A stretch of DNA of 64,000 bases from Pirellulales bacterium. Its GTDB lineage: Bacteria; Planctomycetota; Planctomycetia; Pirellulales; DATAWG01. The notes under the pieces are model-generated. The model had not been told where the DNA came from. It made no database searches and saw only the letters and a list, made by a program, of their open reading frames with translations. The position numbers and the translations under genes are program-made. Shown in pieces: positions 25,013 to 35,706 of this stretch (position 1 is the first letter of the stretch; each line of letters begins with the position of its first letter). The stretch spans positions 23,997 through 87,996 of the forward strand of contig DATAWG010000034.1 of assembly GCA_036267355.1 (NCBI GenBank). The letters run 5' to 3'.

Positions 25013-26245
25013 ATGCTTCACGAAACAACTCCGGCAATCGCTGGTGCGGCGACGAGTGTCGTCCCCGTCGTGCTGCCCCTCGCATCGACTTTGCCGCCGC
25101 GGCTCGGATTCGCCACGCGAGCGGTTCATGCCGGCCAGCATCCCGATCCGACGACCGGGGCGGTGATGCAGCCGATCTACGCCACGAGCACCTATGTGCA
25201 GCAGTCGCCCGGCGTACATAAGGGCTTCGACTACGGTCGTTCGCACAACCCGACGCGCTTCGCCTTCGAGCGCTGCGTGGCCGATTTGGAAAACGGGCAA
25301 TCGGCGTTCGCGTTTGCCTCGGGCTTGGCTGCAGCAGCCACGGTGCTCGAGGTGCTCGACCATGGCGCGCACGTTGTCGTATGCGACGATTTATACGGCG
25401 GTTCGTATCGCCTGTTCGAACGCGTGCGCCGCCGCACGGCGAACCTCGATTTCACGTATGTCGATCCGACCAATCTGCCGGCGCTCGAAGCGGCCATATT
25501 GCCGAACACGCGGATGGTGTGGATCGAGTCGCCATCCAACCCGCTTTTGAAATTGGCCGACCTGGAGCGCATCGCCGCGCTCGCGGCGCGGCATCATTTG
25601 ATCAGCGTCGCCGACAACACGTTTGCCACGCCGTTCGTGCAATGCCCCCTGACGCTGGGATTCGACATCGTCGTCCACTCGGTGACGAAATATCTCAACG
25701 GCCATAGCGACATGATCGGCGGAGCGGCGATCGTCGGCGATCGAAAAGATTTGGCAGATCAGCTTCGCTTCCTGCAGAACGCGGTGGGCGGGATTCTCGG
25801 GCCGTTCGATTGCTTTCTGGCCTTGCGCGGATTGAAAACGCTCTCGCTGCGCATGCAGCGGCACTGCGAAAGCGCGATGCAGATCGCCGATTGGCTCGAG
25901 CGCCGCGGCGACATCGTCCGGGTCTACTATCCCGGCCTGCGCTCGCACCGGCAGCACGATCTGGCCAAGCGCCAGATGCGCGCTTTCGGCGGAATGGTGT
26001 CGGTGGTGGTCGATGGCGGACAGCCACGGGCCAAACGGCTGCTCGAACGCTGCCGCATTTTTTCCCTCGCCGAAAGCCTCGGAGGCGTCGAAAGCCTCAT
26101 CGAGCATCCCGGCCTGATGACCCACGCCTCGATCCCGGCCGCCCAACGGGCTGCGATCGGCATCGACGACGGATTGGTGCGGCTATCGGTCGGCGTCGAA
26201 GACGTGCAAGACCTGCTCGCCGATCTGGAGCAAGCGCTGCAGTAG
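25013..26245 (+). CDS. Cystathionine gamma-synthase/lyase family enzyme
   Basis: 410 residues. It is a Cys/Met-metabolism PLP enzyme: T-R-A-V-H-A-G-Q near 35-42, P-I-Y-A-T-S-T-Y near 54-61, Y-G-R-S-x-N-P-T near 74-81, D-N-T-F-A-T-P near 201-207, and S-V-T-K-Y-L-N-G-H-S-D with PLP-binding Lys226. The first 30 residues are Ala/Pro-rich and extra. Together with the upstream cystathionine beta-synthase it would complete reverse transsulfuration (cystathionine to cysteine plus 2-oxobutyrate), so lyase is more likely than synthase. The sequence alone does not separate the two. The pair lies on one strand with only an inverted repeat between them. Confidence 0.9.
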   Translation: MLHETTPAIAGAATSVVPVVLPLASTLPPRLGFATRAVHAGQHPDPTTGAVMQPIYATSTYVQQSPGVHKGFDYGRSHNPTRFAFERCVADLENGQSAFAFASGLAAAATVLEVLDHGAHVVVCDDLYGGSYRLFERVRRRTANLDFTYVDPTNLPALEAAILPNTRMVWIESPSNPLLKLADLERIAALAARHHLISVADNTFATPFVQCPLTLGFDIVVHSVTKYLNGHSDMIGGAAIVGDRKDLADQLRFLQNAVGGILGPFDCFLALRGLKTLSLRMQRHCESAMQIADWLERRGDIVRVYYPGLRSHRQHDLAKRQMRAFGGMVSVVVDGGQPRAKRLLERCRIFSLAESLGGVESLIEHPGLMTHASIPAAQRAAIGIDDGLVRLSVGVEDVQDLLADLEQALQ

Positions 26246-26445
26246 GCCTTTTCGCACAGACTAAGCCGACTGCTGTATCGACTCGCCGATTATCTGGCTG
26301 ACGCCTTCATGAAAGCTCGTAACGTGCGATCGAAAGTATCGCCTGTCATGCTGGGATTATACGTTGCCGCCGGGCGAAATGCCGAAGCGCGTCGGCGCGC
26401 TAACCCCTAGCGATTCTGCTGTCGAGCGGTTAGAGTCGAACGCGC

Positions 26446-29400
26446 ATGACTCCGAAATTATGGGAATTCTGGATCGACGTCGGCGGCACGTTTACCGACT
26501 GCGTGGCTCGGCGGCCCGATGGCGCGCTCGTCCGGCACAAATTGCTCAGCTCGGGCGTCACCAAAGGAGCAGCCGGCGACGGCACAACCGCCATTGAAAT
26601 CGTCGACCCGTTGCGCAAGTCCGACCCGCTGGGATTTTGGAACGGTTTCACGTTGCGATTGTTGGATTCCGGCGGCCAAGTCGCGGCGGAAGCGAGCGTC
26701 GCGTCGTTTGACGCTGCGACCGGCGGCCTGCGCTTGGTCGCTCCCATGGATGCGTTGCCACGAGTCGGGCAAGTTTATGAACTGTCGTCGGGACAGGAAT
26801 CGCCGATCCTCGGTGTGCGATACCTGTTGCGGCTAGCGGCCGACGAGCCGATTCCGCAGGTGTCGGTCCGTTTGGGAACCACGCGCGGCACGAATGCGCT
26901 GATCACGCGCCGCGGCGCACGCACGGCGCTCGTGACTACCCGCGGATTCGGCGATTTGCCGTACATCGGCTATCAGAATCGCCCGAAGTTATTCGAATTG
27001 GCGATTCACAAGTTGCCGGTGTTGCCGGCGACGGTCGTCGAGATCGACGAGCGCGTCGCGGCCGACGGCGCGGTGTTGCGATCGCCCGATCCGGAAGCGA
27101 TTCGCAGGCAATTGGCGGCACTGCGGCCGACGGGAATCGAATCGTTGGCCATCTGCTTGCTCCATGGCTTTGCCTATCCGGCCCACGAGCAACTCGTCGC
27201 CGAGATTGCTCGCCAAGTGGGCTTTGCGGAAATCAGCGTATCGAGCGTCGTGGCCCCGCTCGTGAAGATCGTTTCCCGCAGCGACACGACGGCGATGGAT
27301 GCGTATCTGAATCCGATTTTGCGATCGTATATCGCCCGACTGCGAACGGCACTCGCGGACAGCGATTTGCGAATTCTCACCTCGGCGGGCGGTCTGGTCG
27401 CGGCAGAGCAATTCGTCGGCAAAGACAGCATTCTCTCCGGCCCTGCGGGCGGAGTCGTTGGTTTCTCACGCGTCGCAAGATCGGCCGGATTCGATCGGGC
27501 CATCGGATTCGACATGGGGGGCACGAGCACCGATGTCTCACGCTTCGATGGCCAATACGATTTGGAATACGAAACCGAGAAGTCGGGCGTCCGTGTCGTC
27601 GCGCCGATGATGGCCATCGAAACGGTCGCGGCCGGCGGCGGCTCGATCTGCCGTTTCGATGGCGTGAAGCTCGTCGTCGGCCCGGATAGCGCCGGCGCCG
27701 ATCCCGGGCCCGCCTGCTACGGCCGCGGCGGTCCGCTTACGGTGACCGATTTGAACGTCCACTCGGGCAAAATTCTTCCCGGCGGCTTTCCGTTTCCGCT
27801 CGATCTCGACGCCGTCGACCGCCGGCTGAGCGAATTGGCCGCCGAGGTCGCCGCGGCGACGGGCCGGCGCTATTCGCCGGCTGAAATGGCCGACGGATTG
27901 CTCCGCGTGGCGAATGTGAACATGGTTCGCGCGATTCGCAAGGTATCGATCGCCCGCGGCTGCGACCCGCGGCAATATGTGCTGGTGCCGTTTGGCGGCG
28001 CGGCGGGGCAGCATGCCTGCGCGGTGGCCCGGCAATTGGGCGTTGGGCAACTTCTCACGCACCCCGACGCGGGCCTGCTCAGCGCTCGGGGCATTGGGCT
28101 GGCCGATGCGGTGCGGCATCGAGTGGAAGGCATTTATGGCCCCTATTCGCAAGAAACGCTTGGCACGGTGGAGCGGATTTGGGACCGGCTCGCCGAAGAA
28201 GCCCGCGCGGAAATCACCGCGGAAGATTCGCTTGGGCAATTCAACCAGGAGGCGATCGAAATCCGGCGGCGGATGGACCTGCGCTATCGCGGCACGGATA
28301 CATACTTGACGATCGATCGGCCTGCCGACGGCGATTTTGCAGCGGCCTTTCGCGCCGAACATAGCCGGCTGTATGGCTACACCCATGCCAAACGTCCGCT
28401 GGAGATCGTGGCAGCGCGGATCGAAGCGATCGGCCGGCAAGCGGAGTCGTTGTCGCAATCGGGCCGCGTCGCATCTCGCCCGCTCTCTACAAAGCGGCAG
28501 ACAACCGTCCGCTTCGATGGCAGGCCACTCGACACGCAGGTTTTCCGTCGCGACGAACTTCGACCGGGCCATCGCTTTGCCGGTCCGGCGATCGTGCACG
28601 AGTTCGCCTCGACGACGGTCGTCGATCCCGGCTGGGAGGCGGAAGTTCTCAGCGGCGGAGAAATCCTGCTAAACGACACCGCGCAAGAGGAGCCCGCATC
28701 GCGGGAGCCCGATGTGCTAGCAAGGGAATCGTCGGACGAGATCAAATCCTCGGGGCAGATGCCTCAAGCTCTGGCGGCGTTTGGCAAGCAGCAAAACGGC
28801 AACAGCGGGGCGGACGGCACACGGAGTGTGCCTGCTACGGTGGACGCCGATCCGGTGCTGTTGGAAATTTTCAACAACCATTTCGCCGGGATTGCCGAGC
28901 AGATGGGGGTCGTTCTGCGCGATACGGCTTCGAGCGTGAACGTGAAGGAGCGGCTCGATTTTAGCTGTGCGATTTTCACCGCTCATGGCGAATTGGTCGT
29001 GAACGCTCCGCATATTCCCGTGCATCTCGGAGCGATGGGGCAAACGGTTCGTTGCATTTTGGCCGACAATCCGGCGATCGAACCCGGCGACGTGTTCGTG
29101 ACCAATGACCCGTATCGCGGCGGCTCGCATTTGCCGGATGTGACCGTCGTGACGCCGGTTCACGAGCCGGTGGCGCTCGCCGTCGCGGGCGGCCGTTCGC
29201 CGCGGTTGCTGTTCATCACGGCGAGCCGAGCGCACCATGCCGAGATCGGCGGGATGGTTCCCGGTTCGATGCCTCCGAAATCGAAGAACCTGGCCGAGGA
29301 AGGAGTGCTGATTCGCAACTTCCGCTTGCTTGCCGCGGGCGAACCGCGGTTCGATGCGCTCGGCGAATTGCTATCCTCCGCTCCGCTTCCCAGCCGCGCG

Positions 29401-30429
29401 GTGGCCGACAATCTGGCCGATGTCGCGGCGCAAGTCGCAGCGAACCGGCAAGGCGTCGTGCAACTCGAAGCGCTCGTGGCGCGGGAGGGTTGGCCGATGA
29501 TCGAGGCCTATATGCGGCACATTCAAACTGCGGCCGAGCGGAAGACACGGATCGCCCTTTCCCGGCTTTCGCCCGGCCGGCGCGAGTTTGTCGATCATCT
29601 CGACGATGGTTCGCCGATTCGAGTCGCGATCACGCTATTCCCCGGTTCCGATGGGCCGGCCGCCGAAATCGATTTCACGGGCACGGGCCCGGTGCTACCC
29701 GGAAACCTGAATGCCAATCAGGCGATTGTCACGGCGGCGCTGATGTATGTGCTGCGGCTGTTGATCGATGAAGATATTCCGCTGAACGAAGGCGTATTGT
29801 CACCGGTGCGCGTGGTGTTGCCGGAGTGTTTGTTGAATCCACCGTCGCGTGATCGGCCGGAGCTTTGCGCCGCGATGGCGGGGGGCAATGTCGAAACCTC
29901 GCAGCGCGTCGTCGATGTGTTGCTGGGCGCATTCGGTTTGGCCGCGGCCAGCCAAGGCACGATGAACAATCTGCTGTTCGGCGATGCGCATTTCGGCTAT
30001 TACGAAACGCTGTGCGGCGGCTCCGGCGCCACGGCCGACGAGCCCGGCGCCGACGCGGTGCACACGCACATGACCAACACGCGGCTCACCGACCCGGAAA
30101 TTCTCGAGCGGCGATATCCGGTGCGGCTGTTGGGATTTTCGATTCGCCGCGGCTCCGGCGGCCGGGGACAGAGGCGCGGCGGCGATGGCGTGGTGCGCCG
30201 GCTCGAATTCTTGCGCCCCTTGGAAGTGTCGATTCTATCGCAGCGCCGCGGGCCGTATCCGCCCTACGGCATGGCGGGCGGAGAACCGGGTTCGCTTGGC
30301 CGCAACACGCTACGCCGCGCCGACGGCACGACGCTCGATCTCGGCGCGTGCAGCCAATTTTCGCTCGCCCTGGGCGACGTTCTTACCATTGAAACGCCCG
30401 GCGGCGGCGGTTGGGGCGCGGAAGGCTGA
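26446..30429 (+). CDS. oplAH: Fused 5-oxoprolinase / hydantoinase A+B
   Basis: 1327 residues. Residues 1-745 are hydantoinase A/oxoprolinase (N-terminal [18 protein letters not shown] near 145, and [12 protein letters not shown] near 352, an actin-like ATP fold). Residues 800-1327 are hydantoinase B ([11 protein letters not shown] near 808, S-x-N-x-K-E-R-x-D-F-S-C near 833, and [12 protein letters not shown] near 886). The ATP-dependent reaction is 5-oxoproline to glutamate, or a related hydantoin/lactam opening. Single-chain fusions of this size occur in eukaryotes and some bacteria. Residues 747-801 are an Ala/Ser/Glu-rich linker, longer than I would expect, and its DNA holds an interspersed repeat. 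No glutathione-cycle genes adjoin. Confidence 0.9.
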   Translation: MTPKLWEFWIDVGGTFTDCVARRPDGALVRHKLLSSGVTKGAAGDGTTAIEIVDPLRKSDPLGFWNGFTLRLLDSGGQVAAEASVASFDAATGGLRLVAPMDALPRVGQVYELSSGQESPILGVRYLLRLAADEPIPQVSVRLGTTRGTNALITRRGARTALVTTRGFGDLPYIGYQNRPKLFELAIHKLPVLPATVVEIDERVAADGAVLRSPDPEAIRRQLAALRPTGIESLAICLLHGFAYPAHEQLVAEIARQVGFAEISVSSVVAPLVKIVSRSDTTAMDAYLNPILRSYIARLRTALADSDLRILTSAGGLVAAEQFVGKDSILSGPAGGVVGFSRVARSAGFDRAIGFDMGGTSTDVSRFDGQYDLEYETEKSGVRVVAPMMAIETVAAGGGSICRFDGVKLVVGPDSAGADPGPACYGRGGPLTVTDLNVHSGKILPGGFPFPLDLDAVDRRLSELAAEVAAATGRRYSPAEMADGLLRVANVNMVRAIRKVSIARGCDPRQYVLVPFGGAAGQHACAVARQLGVGQLLTHPDAGLLSARGIGLADAVRHRVEGIYGPYSQETLGTVERIWDRLAEEARAEITAEDSLGQFNQEAIEIRRRMDLRYRGTDTYLTIDRPADGDFAAAFRAEHSRLYGYTHAKRPLEIVAARIEAIGRQAESLSQSGRVASRPLSTKRQTTVRFDGRPLDTQVFRRDELRPGHRFAGPAIVHEFASTTVVDPGWEAEVLSGGEILLNDTAQEEPASREPDVLARESSDEIKSSGQMPQALAAFGKQQNGNSGADGTRSVPATVDADPVLLEIFNNHFAGIAEQMGVVLRDTASSVNVKERLDFSCAIFTAHGELVVNAPHIPVHLGAMGQTVRCILADNPAIEPGDVFVTNDPYRGGSHLPDVTVVTPVHEPVALAVAGGRSPRLLFITASRAHHAEIGGMVPGSMPPKSKNLAEEGVLIRNFRLLAAGEPRFDALGELLSSAPLPSRAVADNLADVAAQVAANRQGVVQLEALVAREGWPMIEAYMRHIQTAAERKTRIALSRLSPGRREFVDHLDDGSPIRVAITLFPGSDGPAAEIDFTGTGPVLPGNLNANQAIVTAALMYVLRLLIDEDIPLNEGVLSPVRVVLPECLLNPPSRDRPELCAAMAGGNVETSQRVVDVLLGAFGLAAASQGTMNNLLFGDAHFGYYETLCGGSGATADEPGADAVHTHMTNTRLTDPEILERRYPVRLLGFSIRRGSGGRGQRRGGDGVVRRLEFLRPLEVSILSQRRGPYPPYGMAGGEPGSLGRNTLRRADGTTLDLGACSQFSLALGDVLTIETPGGGGWGAEG
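28811..28843. repeat. Family F repeat in the linker of the oxoprolinase gene
   Basis: The sequence includes CGGCACACGGAGTGTGCCTG, followed by CTACGG. It is a short palindromic element (GGCACAC..GTGTGCC) related to one at 47854-47876 (GTAGCAGGCAAACTCCGTATG). It is translated in frame within the linker. Confidence 0.65.
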
Positions 30430-30458
30430 ACTTCGCGCCACGCCGCGCTGCCGTGTTG

Positions 30459-33400
30459 TCAATCCGCGAGCGTCGATTGCACAACCGAAGCCGAGGGCAA
30501 TTCGTGGACGAAAAGCGAATCGGCGTCCAGCGACGATCGGGCCAATTCCACGATATGCCGATGGTGCGTGAACAGGATCACTTGCGCGCGCGCCGAGAAT
30601 TCGGCAAGCAATTGCAATGTCGCGGCCGATCGTTCGTCGTCGAAGCGGATCAGGATGTCGTCGACGATGAATGGAATCGGTGGATGTGTTTCGAGATATT
30701 CGCTCAGCCACGCCAGCCTCACGGCAAGAAAAAGCTGGTCGGCCGTGCCGTCGCTCATTTCCGACATGCGAACCAGCCGGTCATCGGCGGCGCGAACGGC
30801 CATGAGTTCCGGCCGCCCCTCGCTGTCAAACTCTTCCTTCAGTCCGGCAAAGGCCCCCAGCGTCAGACGGCAAAGGAATTCGCCGGCCCGCCCAATGATG
30901 GGGCCCTGGTGCCGCTTGCGATATCGCTCGATCCCTATTTTCAATGTCGCAAGCGAGATTTGGAGCCGAGCATATTCCCGGGCGGCGCCGCCGATTTGAG
31001 TCATCAGGTCGTGGACTTGCTCGGCAGCGTCGGCAGCTTTGGCGCTTGAATCCATCATGTCGAGCGCATGCCGCTCCTCGCCGATCTTTGGGCCGAGCTG
31101 GTCCTTCAATTCGCGGTCGAGTTGGTCGATTTGTTGGTCGAGCTGGCGAATCCGCGGCTCGAGCGCGTCGGCATCTGCTGTTTGCGCTTCCGCGATGAAG
31201 ACCGCCAGCGGCTGGCCGGCGCTGAAATCGCGCATCCTTTCTTCTTGACCGCGGATCGTTTTCTCGAGCTCACGGCGTTCGAACGATCGATCTTCCGCGC
31301 CGGGCAGATCGGCGACGGTTTCGCATCGGGCTTCCTGGCAGAGCGATTCCATTTGAATCTGCGCTTTCTCGATTGCTTCGCTGGCAGCGGCAAGACATTG
31401 CCGCTCGTCGGCCAACTGCTTTTCGAGCAGCGCCCGATTTCGATCGGCGGCAAGCGCGGCATGAAGTCGCTGTCCCAATTCCTCGGCGGCACGATCGGCG
31501 GGCAAATCCTTCAAGTCCGGCGCGACTTGGTCTGCCAATTCCCGAACGTCGGCCGCGAACTGTTCCATTGCCTGATCCATTTCGCCGATCCGTTCACGGG
31601 CCTCTTTGACACCTTGCTGCTTTTCGCGCAATTGCGCGAGCAGGTCGAGTACCGCGTTGGCTTCATTCGGGCTCCCAGCGGCATCGAGCGGCAAATCGGC
31701 AATCACGGCGGCCCATTCTTTTTGCCAGGTGTCAAGCTTGACTTGGGCGGCCGATAATCTGTGCTGCGCCCGCTTCTGCTCCTTTTCCAACCGTTCCGAT
31801 TCGACGGTAAGATCGCGGTGCTGCCGAACGATGTCGGCCGCTTCATCGATCCACCGGGTGGCGGCGGCGACGAGTTGCTCGAGCGTGGGGCTCGGCGGCA
31901 GTTGTGCGGGGTCGAAGGCGGAAAGGAGTTCGACGAGGCGGCTGCGGTGTTGCTCAACCCGCTCTTGCAACTGCTGAGCCCGATCGCGCTGCCGGCGCAG
32001 CGATTCCGCCTGTTGCACCAATTCGGCATGTTGCCGGCTCCAGCGAAGCATTTCGCGCGGCGTCAGCGGAGCATTGCAAACCGGCTGCCAAAGCCGATTC
32101 CAATCAGCGAGTTCTCTTTCGCGGCGAGCGGCAACCGATTGCAGTTGCTCCGACAAGGCGGCGATTCGCCGGGCACACTCCGACTGCTGAGCCGCGAGTT
32201 GGGCATGCGTGGCAACGCGATCAGCCTCGCGGCGCAAGCGGTCGGCGACCTGATCGCTGGCTTCCACGCCCCGTCCGAAGGCGGCTGCGAGTTGTTCCGA
32301 ACCCCGTTCGCCCGCAAGCCACGACTGGCGAATCGACTGCCAGACTCGTTCGCGCTCTTGCCGGGCTGCTTGTAGATCGCCCTCGGTGGGCACATCGAAT
32401 TCGAGCCGCAGGGCGTCGAACGTTCGCTCGAGTTCGCCCGCCTCTACGCGGTGCTCCTCCAATCGCCGATCCGCGGCTTTTTGCTCCTTGTCGATGTCGG
32501 CGAATTCCTTTTCGAAGCGCTCGATCGTTTCCGAGAGCGGCACCGCGATCGTCTCAAGCTCGTCAATCGTGCCGAGCCAAAGCGACAAACGCCCAAGCGC
32601 GATCGCAAGTTGCTTGCTCGACGATTCACAACCGTTGCGCGCCGCCGACAGTTCCTCTTCGATGTTGCCCAGGCGAAGCGCATCTTGCACGGCCAAGGCG
32701 AGCGCGCCGGCATCGCGCGCGGCCGGCAGCCGCAGCAATTGGGCCGCGCTTTCCTGGATTGCGGGCTCCAACTCGGCCAACTTTACGTCCCAGTCTTCCA
32801 CCTCCTTCACCAGCGTGCCGTATTGACTGCCAAGGTCGCGGATGCGAACTCGCTTGCTCTCGGGAAGATGCAACGTCTCGGCGGCGGCGAGATTGAGGCC
32901 ATTGCCCAATTGGCGGAGCAATTCGGCGGCATCGGCTTCGAACTGCCGGGCCTTGGCATCTTGTTTGGGCCGGTCGCGCTGCGCTCGGCGATACACGCCC
33001 AATTCCTGTGCCAACGGCTCGACGGCCGATCGCCGCTCGACCAAGGAAGTCGGGATGTCTAGTTCGCCGAGCTGCTGTTGCCGTTCCTCGATCTTCGCCC
33101 GCGCGCGATTTTGCTCGCGCTCGGCATCGCGGAGATGTTGCTGTGCGGCTTGCCGGCGCTTGGTGAAATCCGCGGTCAGCAACACGGTTGCGGAAAGGGG
33201 CACGGCCTTCTGCCCCAAATCCGCGAGCCGCGCGATCAACGGCAGCGCCTTTGCGATGCGCTCCAGCCGGGATTTTTCGGCACAGGCCTCATGGAGGTCC
33301 ACTTCGGCTTCTTGTTTGCGCTTGCTGGCCCGTGCGAATGCTTGATGGTGTTCTTCCCACTCGCGAGCCGGCAATTGATGGTCGCGCATGGCTCGTTTGG

Positions 33401-33974
33401 CGTCGGAGAGTTCCGTTAGGAGGCGGTTCAGATCGCGATTCCGTGCGGTGGGGGCGAACAGTTTTTCGGCATCTTTTTGCAGGCCGCTAAGAATTTCGCG
33501 CAGATCGTTGGCCCCGCCGGCGGAGAAGAGAATCTGGCCTGTGTCGCCGCCGCCTTCGATGATTTCCTTGCCGCCTTTCACCAGCATTCCATGATCGATG
33601 CCGAAAAATGTCTTGAACCGCATCGGGTCGATTCCGCCCAAAAAACCGCGCAATGCTTCTTCTTCGACGATCGCGGAATCTTCTCGATCGCGAAGGCTCC
33701 CTTTCGCAGCCTTGCGGCGCACGAAATCGAGCTCTTCGCCTCGGTCGTTGCGCAGCCGCGCGCCGACGCGCAGCGCCGCGTAGGGGTGAACGAAATCGTC
33801 GTTCAATTGCGTCGGGAAGCCGAAGCACAGATACGTGATCGCGCGCAACGCCGAACTCTTGCCCGCTTCGTTTGGTCCGAAGATCAGGTGCAGGCCGCGC
33901 CGGCCGTCGCTGAGATCGAGCGCGAAGTCGGTGAACGGTCCGCACGCCAAGAGGCGCAGTTCCAAAATCCTCAT
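30459..33974 (-). CDS. SbcC/YhaN-type DNA-repair ATPase
   Basis: 1171 residues. It is an SMC/Rad50-like ATPase with Walker A G-P-N-E-A-G-K-S-S at 33-41 and very long heptad-rich coiled-coil arms (about 180-1040), dense in Glu/Arg/Gln/Leu. The C-terminal half has the ABC signature region (S-E-M-S-D-G-T near 1075) and Walker B I-P-F-I-V-D-D-I-L-I near 1110. The first 130 residues match the YhaN type (G-G-I-D-P-x-x-F-K-T-F-F-G-I-D-H near 112). No central Cys-hook C-x-x-C is evident. It overlaps the nuclease gene by four bases, and such pairs act like SbcCD/Mre11-Rad50 in end processing. The complex acts in the cytoplasm on DNA. Confidence 0.88.
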   Translation of the reverse strand: MRILELRLLACGPFTDFALDLSDGRRGLHLIFGPNEAGKSSALRAITYLCFGFPTQLNDDFVHPYAALRVGARLRNDRGEELDFVRRKAAKGSLRDREDSAIVEEEALRGFLGGIDPMRFKTFFGIDHGMLVKGGKEIIEGGGDTGQILFSAGGANDLREILSGLQKDAEKLFAPTARNRDLNRLLTELSDAKRAMRDHQLPAREWEEHHQAFARASKRKQEAEVDLHEACAEKSRLERIAKALPLIARLADLGQKAVPLSATVLLTADFTKRRQAAQQHLRDAEREQNRARAKIEERQQQLGELDIPTSLVERRSAVEPLAQELGVYRRAQRDRPKQDAKARQFEADAAELLRQLGNGLNLAAAETLHLPESKRVRIRDLGSQYGTLVKEVEDWDVKLAELEPAIQESAAQLLRLPAARDAGALALAVQDALRLGNIEEELSAARNGCESSSKQLAIALGRLSLWLGTIDELETIAVPLSETIERFEKEFADIDKEQKAADRRLEEHRVEAGELERTFDALRLEFDVPTEGDLQAARQERERVWQSIRQSWLAGERGSEQLAAAFGRGVEASDQVADRLRREADRVATHAQLAAQQSECARRIAALSEQLQSVAARRERELADWNRLWQPVCNAPLTPREMLRWSRQHAELVQQAESLRRQRDRAQQLQERVEQHRSRLVELLSAFDPAQLPPSPTLEQLVAAATRWIDEAADIVRQHRDLTVESERLEKEQKRAQHRLSAAQVKLDTWQKEWAAVIADLPLDAAGSPNEANAVLDLLAQLREKQQGVKEARERIGEMDQAMEQFAADVRELADQVAPDLKDLPADRAAEELGQRLHAALAADRNRALLEKQLADERQCLAAASEAIEKAQIQMESLCQEARCETVADLPGAEDRSFERRELEKTIRGQEERMRDFSAGQPLAVFIAEAQTADADALEPRIRQLDQQIDQLDRELKDQLGPKIGEERHALDMMDSSAKAADAAEQVHDLMTQIGGAAREYARLQISLATLKIGIERYRKRHQGPIIGRAGEFLCRLTLGAFAGLKEEFDSEGRPELMAVRAADDRLVRMSEMSDGTADQLFLAVRLAWLSEYLETHPPIPFIVDDILIRFDDERSAATLQLLAEFSARAQVILFTHHRHIVELARSSLDADSLFVHELPSASVVQSTLAD

Positions 33975-35230
33975 TTTGCCCCTCCGCGGGTCAGAAAACG
34001 ATGCGAGAGAATCTGCTGCGCGTCGTCGAGCAGTTCGATCATTCCCGCCGGATCGCCGCCGGCGGGAAGATGCAATTCGTGGATCAATTCGTGCGGCAAT
34101 TTTTGCCTTAGCGGTTCCAATTCAAGGGCCAACTCGCCGAGCGCTTGAGGATCGTCTCTCAGCTCGACCAGATATTGCAGCAATTCGGCGAGCGGGCCCT
34201 CGGAAAGGGCCGGCGCGTCGCGGGGCGGAGTCGTGGCGACCACGACCCGTTCGATCCATATCCGCCCGTCGCCGTGCAACAATCCTTGGGCCTTGATTTC
34301 GTGCTGCCATCGCTGCGACTCGGCCACCAATTGCTGATGGGCCGCCGAATCGCCACGCAATTCGACCCGAACCGCCAACGGCCGATCGTCGCTTGCGGCA
34401 ACCAGTTCATGCAACCGCCGGGCGACGCGCTCGACGGCATCGGCGCCGGTGGCTGCGCCCGCGACATCGACAGGGCAATATTCCCACCGCAGCACATCAA
34501 GCGGCCGAAATTCTTCGACCGCATTCTCCCGATCGTCGACCGTCACGAGATAGCAGCCTTTCGCTCCGGATTCGCGGATGTGCCGGCCCTGCAGGTTTCC
34601 CGGAAACACGATCAATGGATCGCGATGAAGAATTTCGCGTTTATGGATGTGCCCCAGGGCCCAATATTGATATTCTTTGCCGCGCAGGCCGTCGAGAGTG
34701 CAAGGGGCATAGCGTTCATGCTCGCCGGAACGGGTGGCACACGTGTGCAACAGGCCGATATTGAACATGCCGCGAGCCCGGTCGGGATAGGCGGCCGCCA
34801 GATCGTCGGTCACGGCTGCCTTGGCAAAGCTTTGCCCGTGGATCGCAACGCCCAGCTCATCGAGCCGCACCGTCTCGGCACGCCTTTCCGAGAGTAGGCG
34901 AACATTGTCGGGCAGTTCAAGAGTGCGCGTCATCTTGTTTGCCGCATCATGGTTGCCGGCAATCAAGAAAACCGGGATGCCTGCCTCGCGGAGCCGGACC
35001 ATTTGGGCAATGAAGAAGAGCCCGGTGCGGAAATCCTTCCAATCGCCGTCGTACAGGTCGCCGGCAATCAGCACGAAATCGGCCGCCTCGTCGATCGCGA
35101 GCCCCACGAGATTTTCCAGAGCCTGCCGCGGGGCGTGGCGGATTTCGTCGGCCGGGGCATCGCGATCGCGATCGATTCCTCCCCGCGGGCTGTCGAGATG
35201 AATGTCGGCTGCGTGGACGAATTTGAACAT
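33971..35230 (-). CDS. SbcD/YhaO-type DNA-repair metallophosphoesterase
   Basis: 419 residues. It has the Mre11-type metallophosphoesterase motifs: F-V-H-A-A-D-I-H-L-D at 4-13, G-D-L-Y-D near 56, G-N-H-D-A near 96, H-T-C near 165, and G-H-I-H-K near 196 for the metal-binding His. The C-terminal 170 residues include an acidic, Leu-rich helical tail. The order and four-base overlap with the following ATPase gene match the Bacillus yhaO-yhaN pair. The partner would bind the long coiled coils. A role in double-strand break or hairpin processing follows from the family. The proximal promoter region is the 475-base gap on its 5' side. Confidence 0.88.
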   Translation of the reverse strand: MFKFVHAADIHLDSPRGGIDRDRDAPADEIRHAPRQALENLVGLAIDEAADFVLIAGDLYDGDWKDFRTGLFFIAQMVRLREAGIPVFLIAGNHDAANKMTRTLELPDNVRLLSERRAETVRLDELGVAIHGQSFAKAAVTDDLAAAYPDRARGMFNIGLLHTCATRSGEHERYAPCTLDGLRGKEYQYWALGHIHKREILHRDPLIVFPGNLQGRHIRESGAKGCYLVTVDDRENAVEEFRPLDVLRWEYCPVDVAGAATGADAVERVARRLHELVAASDDRPLAVRVELRGDSAAHQQLVAESQRWQHEIKAQGLLHGDGRIWIERVVVATTPPRDAPALSEGPLAELLQYLVELRDDPQALGELALELEPLRQKLPHELIHELHLPAGGDPAGMIELLDDAQQILSHRFLTRGGAK

Positions 35231-35706
35231 CTTGCGGTTCTACAAGCTTCTTAAGGTGAAACGGCGCCTTGCTCGCGATTTGGTGCGCCATGCGCCGAGA
35301 ATGTGAAACATCACGCCTACAACAACCGCTCCGCGACTGATTCCGTTCATCATGCCAAAAATCTATTTCGATTTCGTCGCTACGAGGTTAATCCTGCATG
35401 TTTGCGTATTCGGCGATAGACACGTGTGCGGGATGCGGGTGATGGCCGCGAGGTGGAGATTCAACGTCGATTTATTCTAACAGTTTCAGGCCGCCGCGCC
35501 GCGATCGTGCGAAACGGCCGCGGTCGATTGGATGGATTGCCAGATGGATTGCCAAGCGAGAAACTGCGGCCGACGGCGGCGCGCGATGGGCTGCGGCAGG
35601 TTTGACCCGCTGGGTTTTGTGACCTAGGGTTTGATTGCACGGTGGCGCCGTGCGCTCTGCATTGGTTTTGAACTCTTCTACCGCGGCTGTTCAGTGGCGG
35701 GCCCAA
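35231..35706. other. Intergenic region between divergent genes, nothing clear
   Basis: 476 bases between the YhaO-like gene (minus) and the TadE gene (plus). It must hold promoters for both directions, but no convincing -35/-10 pair was seen. The part near 35500-35600 is a GC-rich imperfect palindrome (AAACGGCCGCGG and related). A TTG at 35635 extends the TadE frame. Confidence 0.5.
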
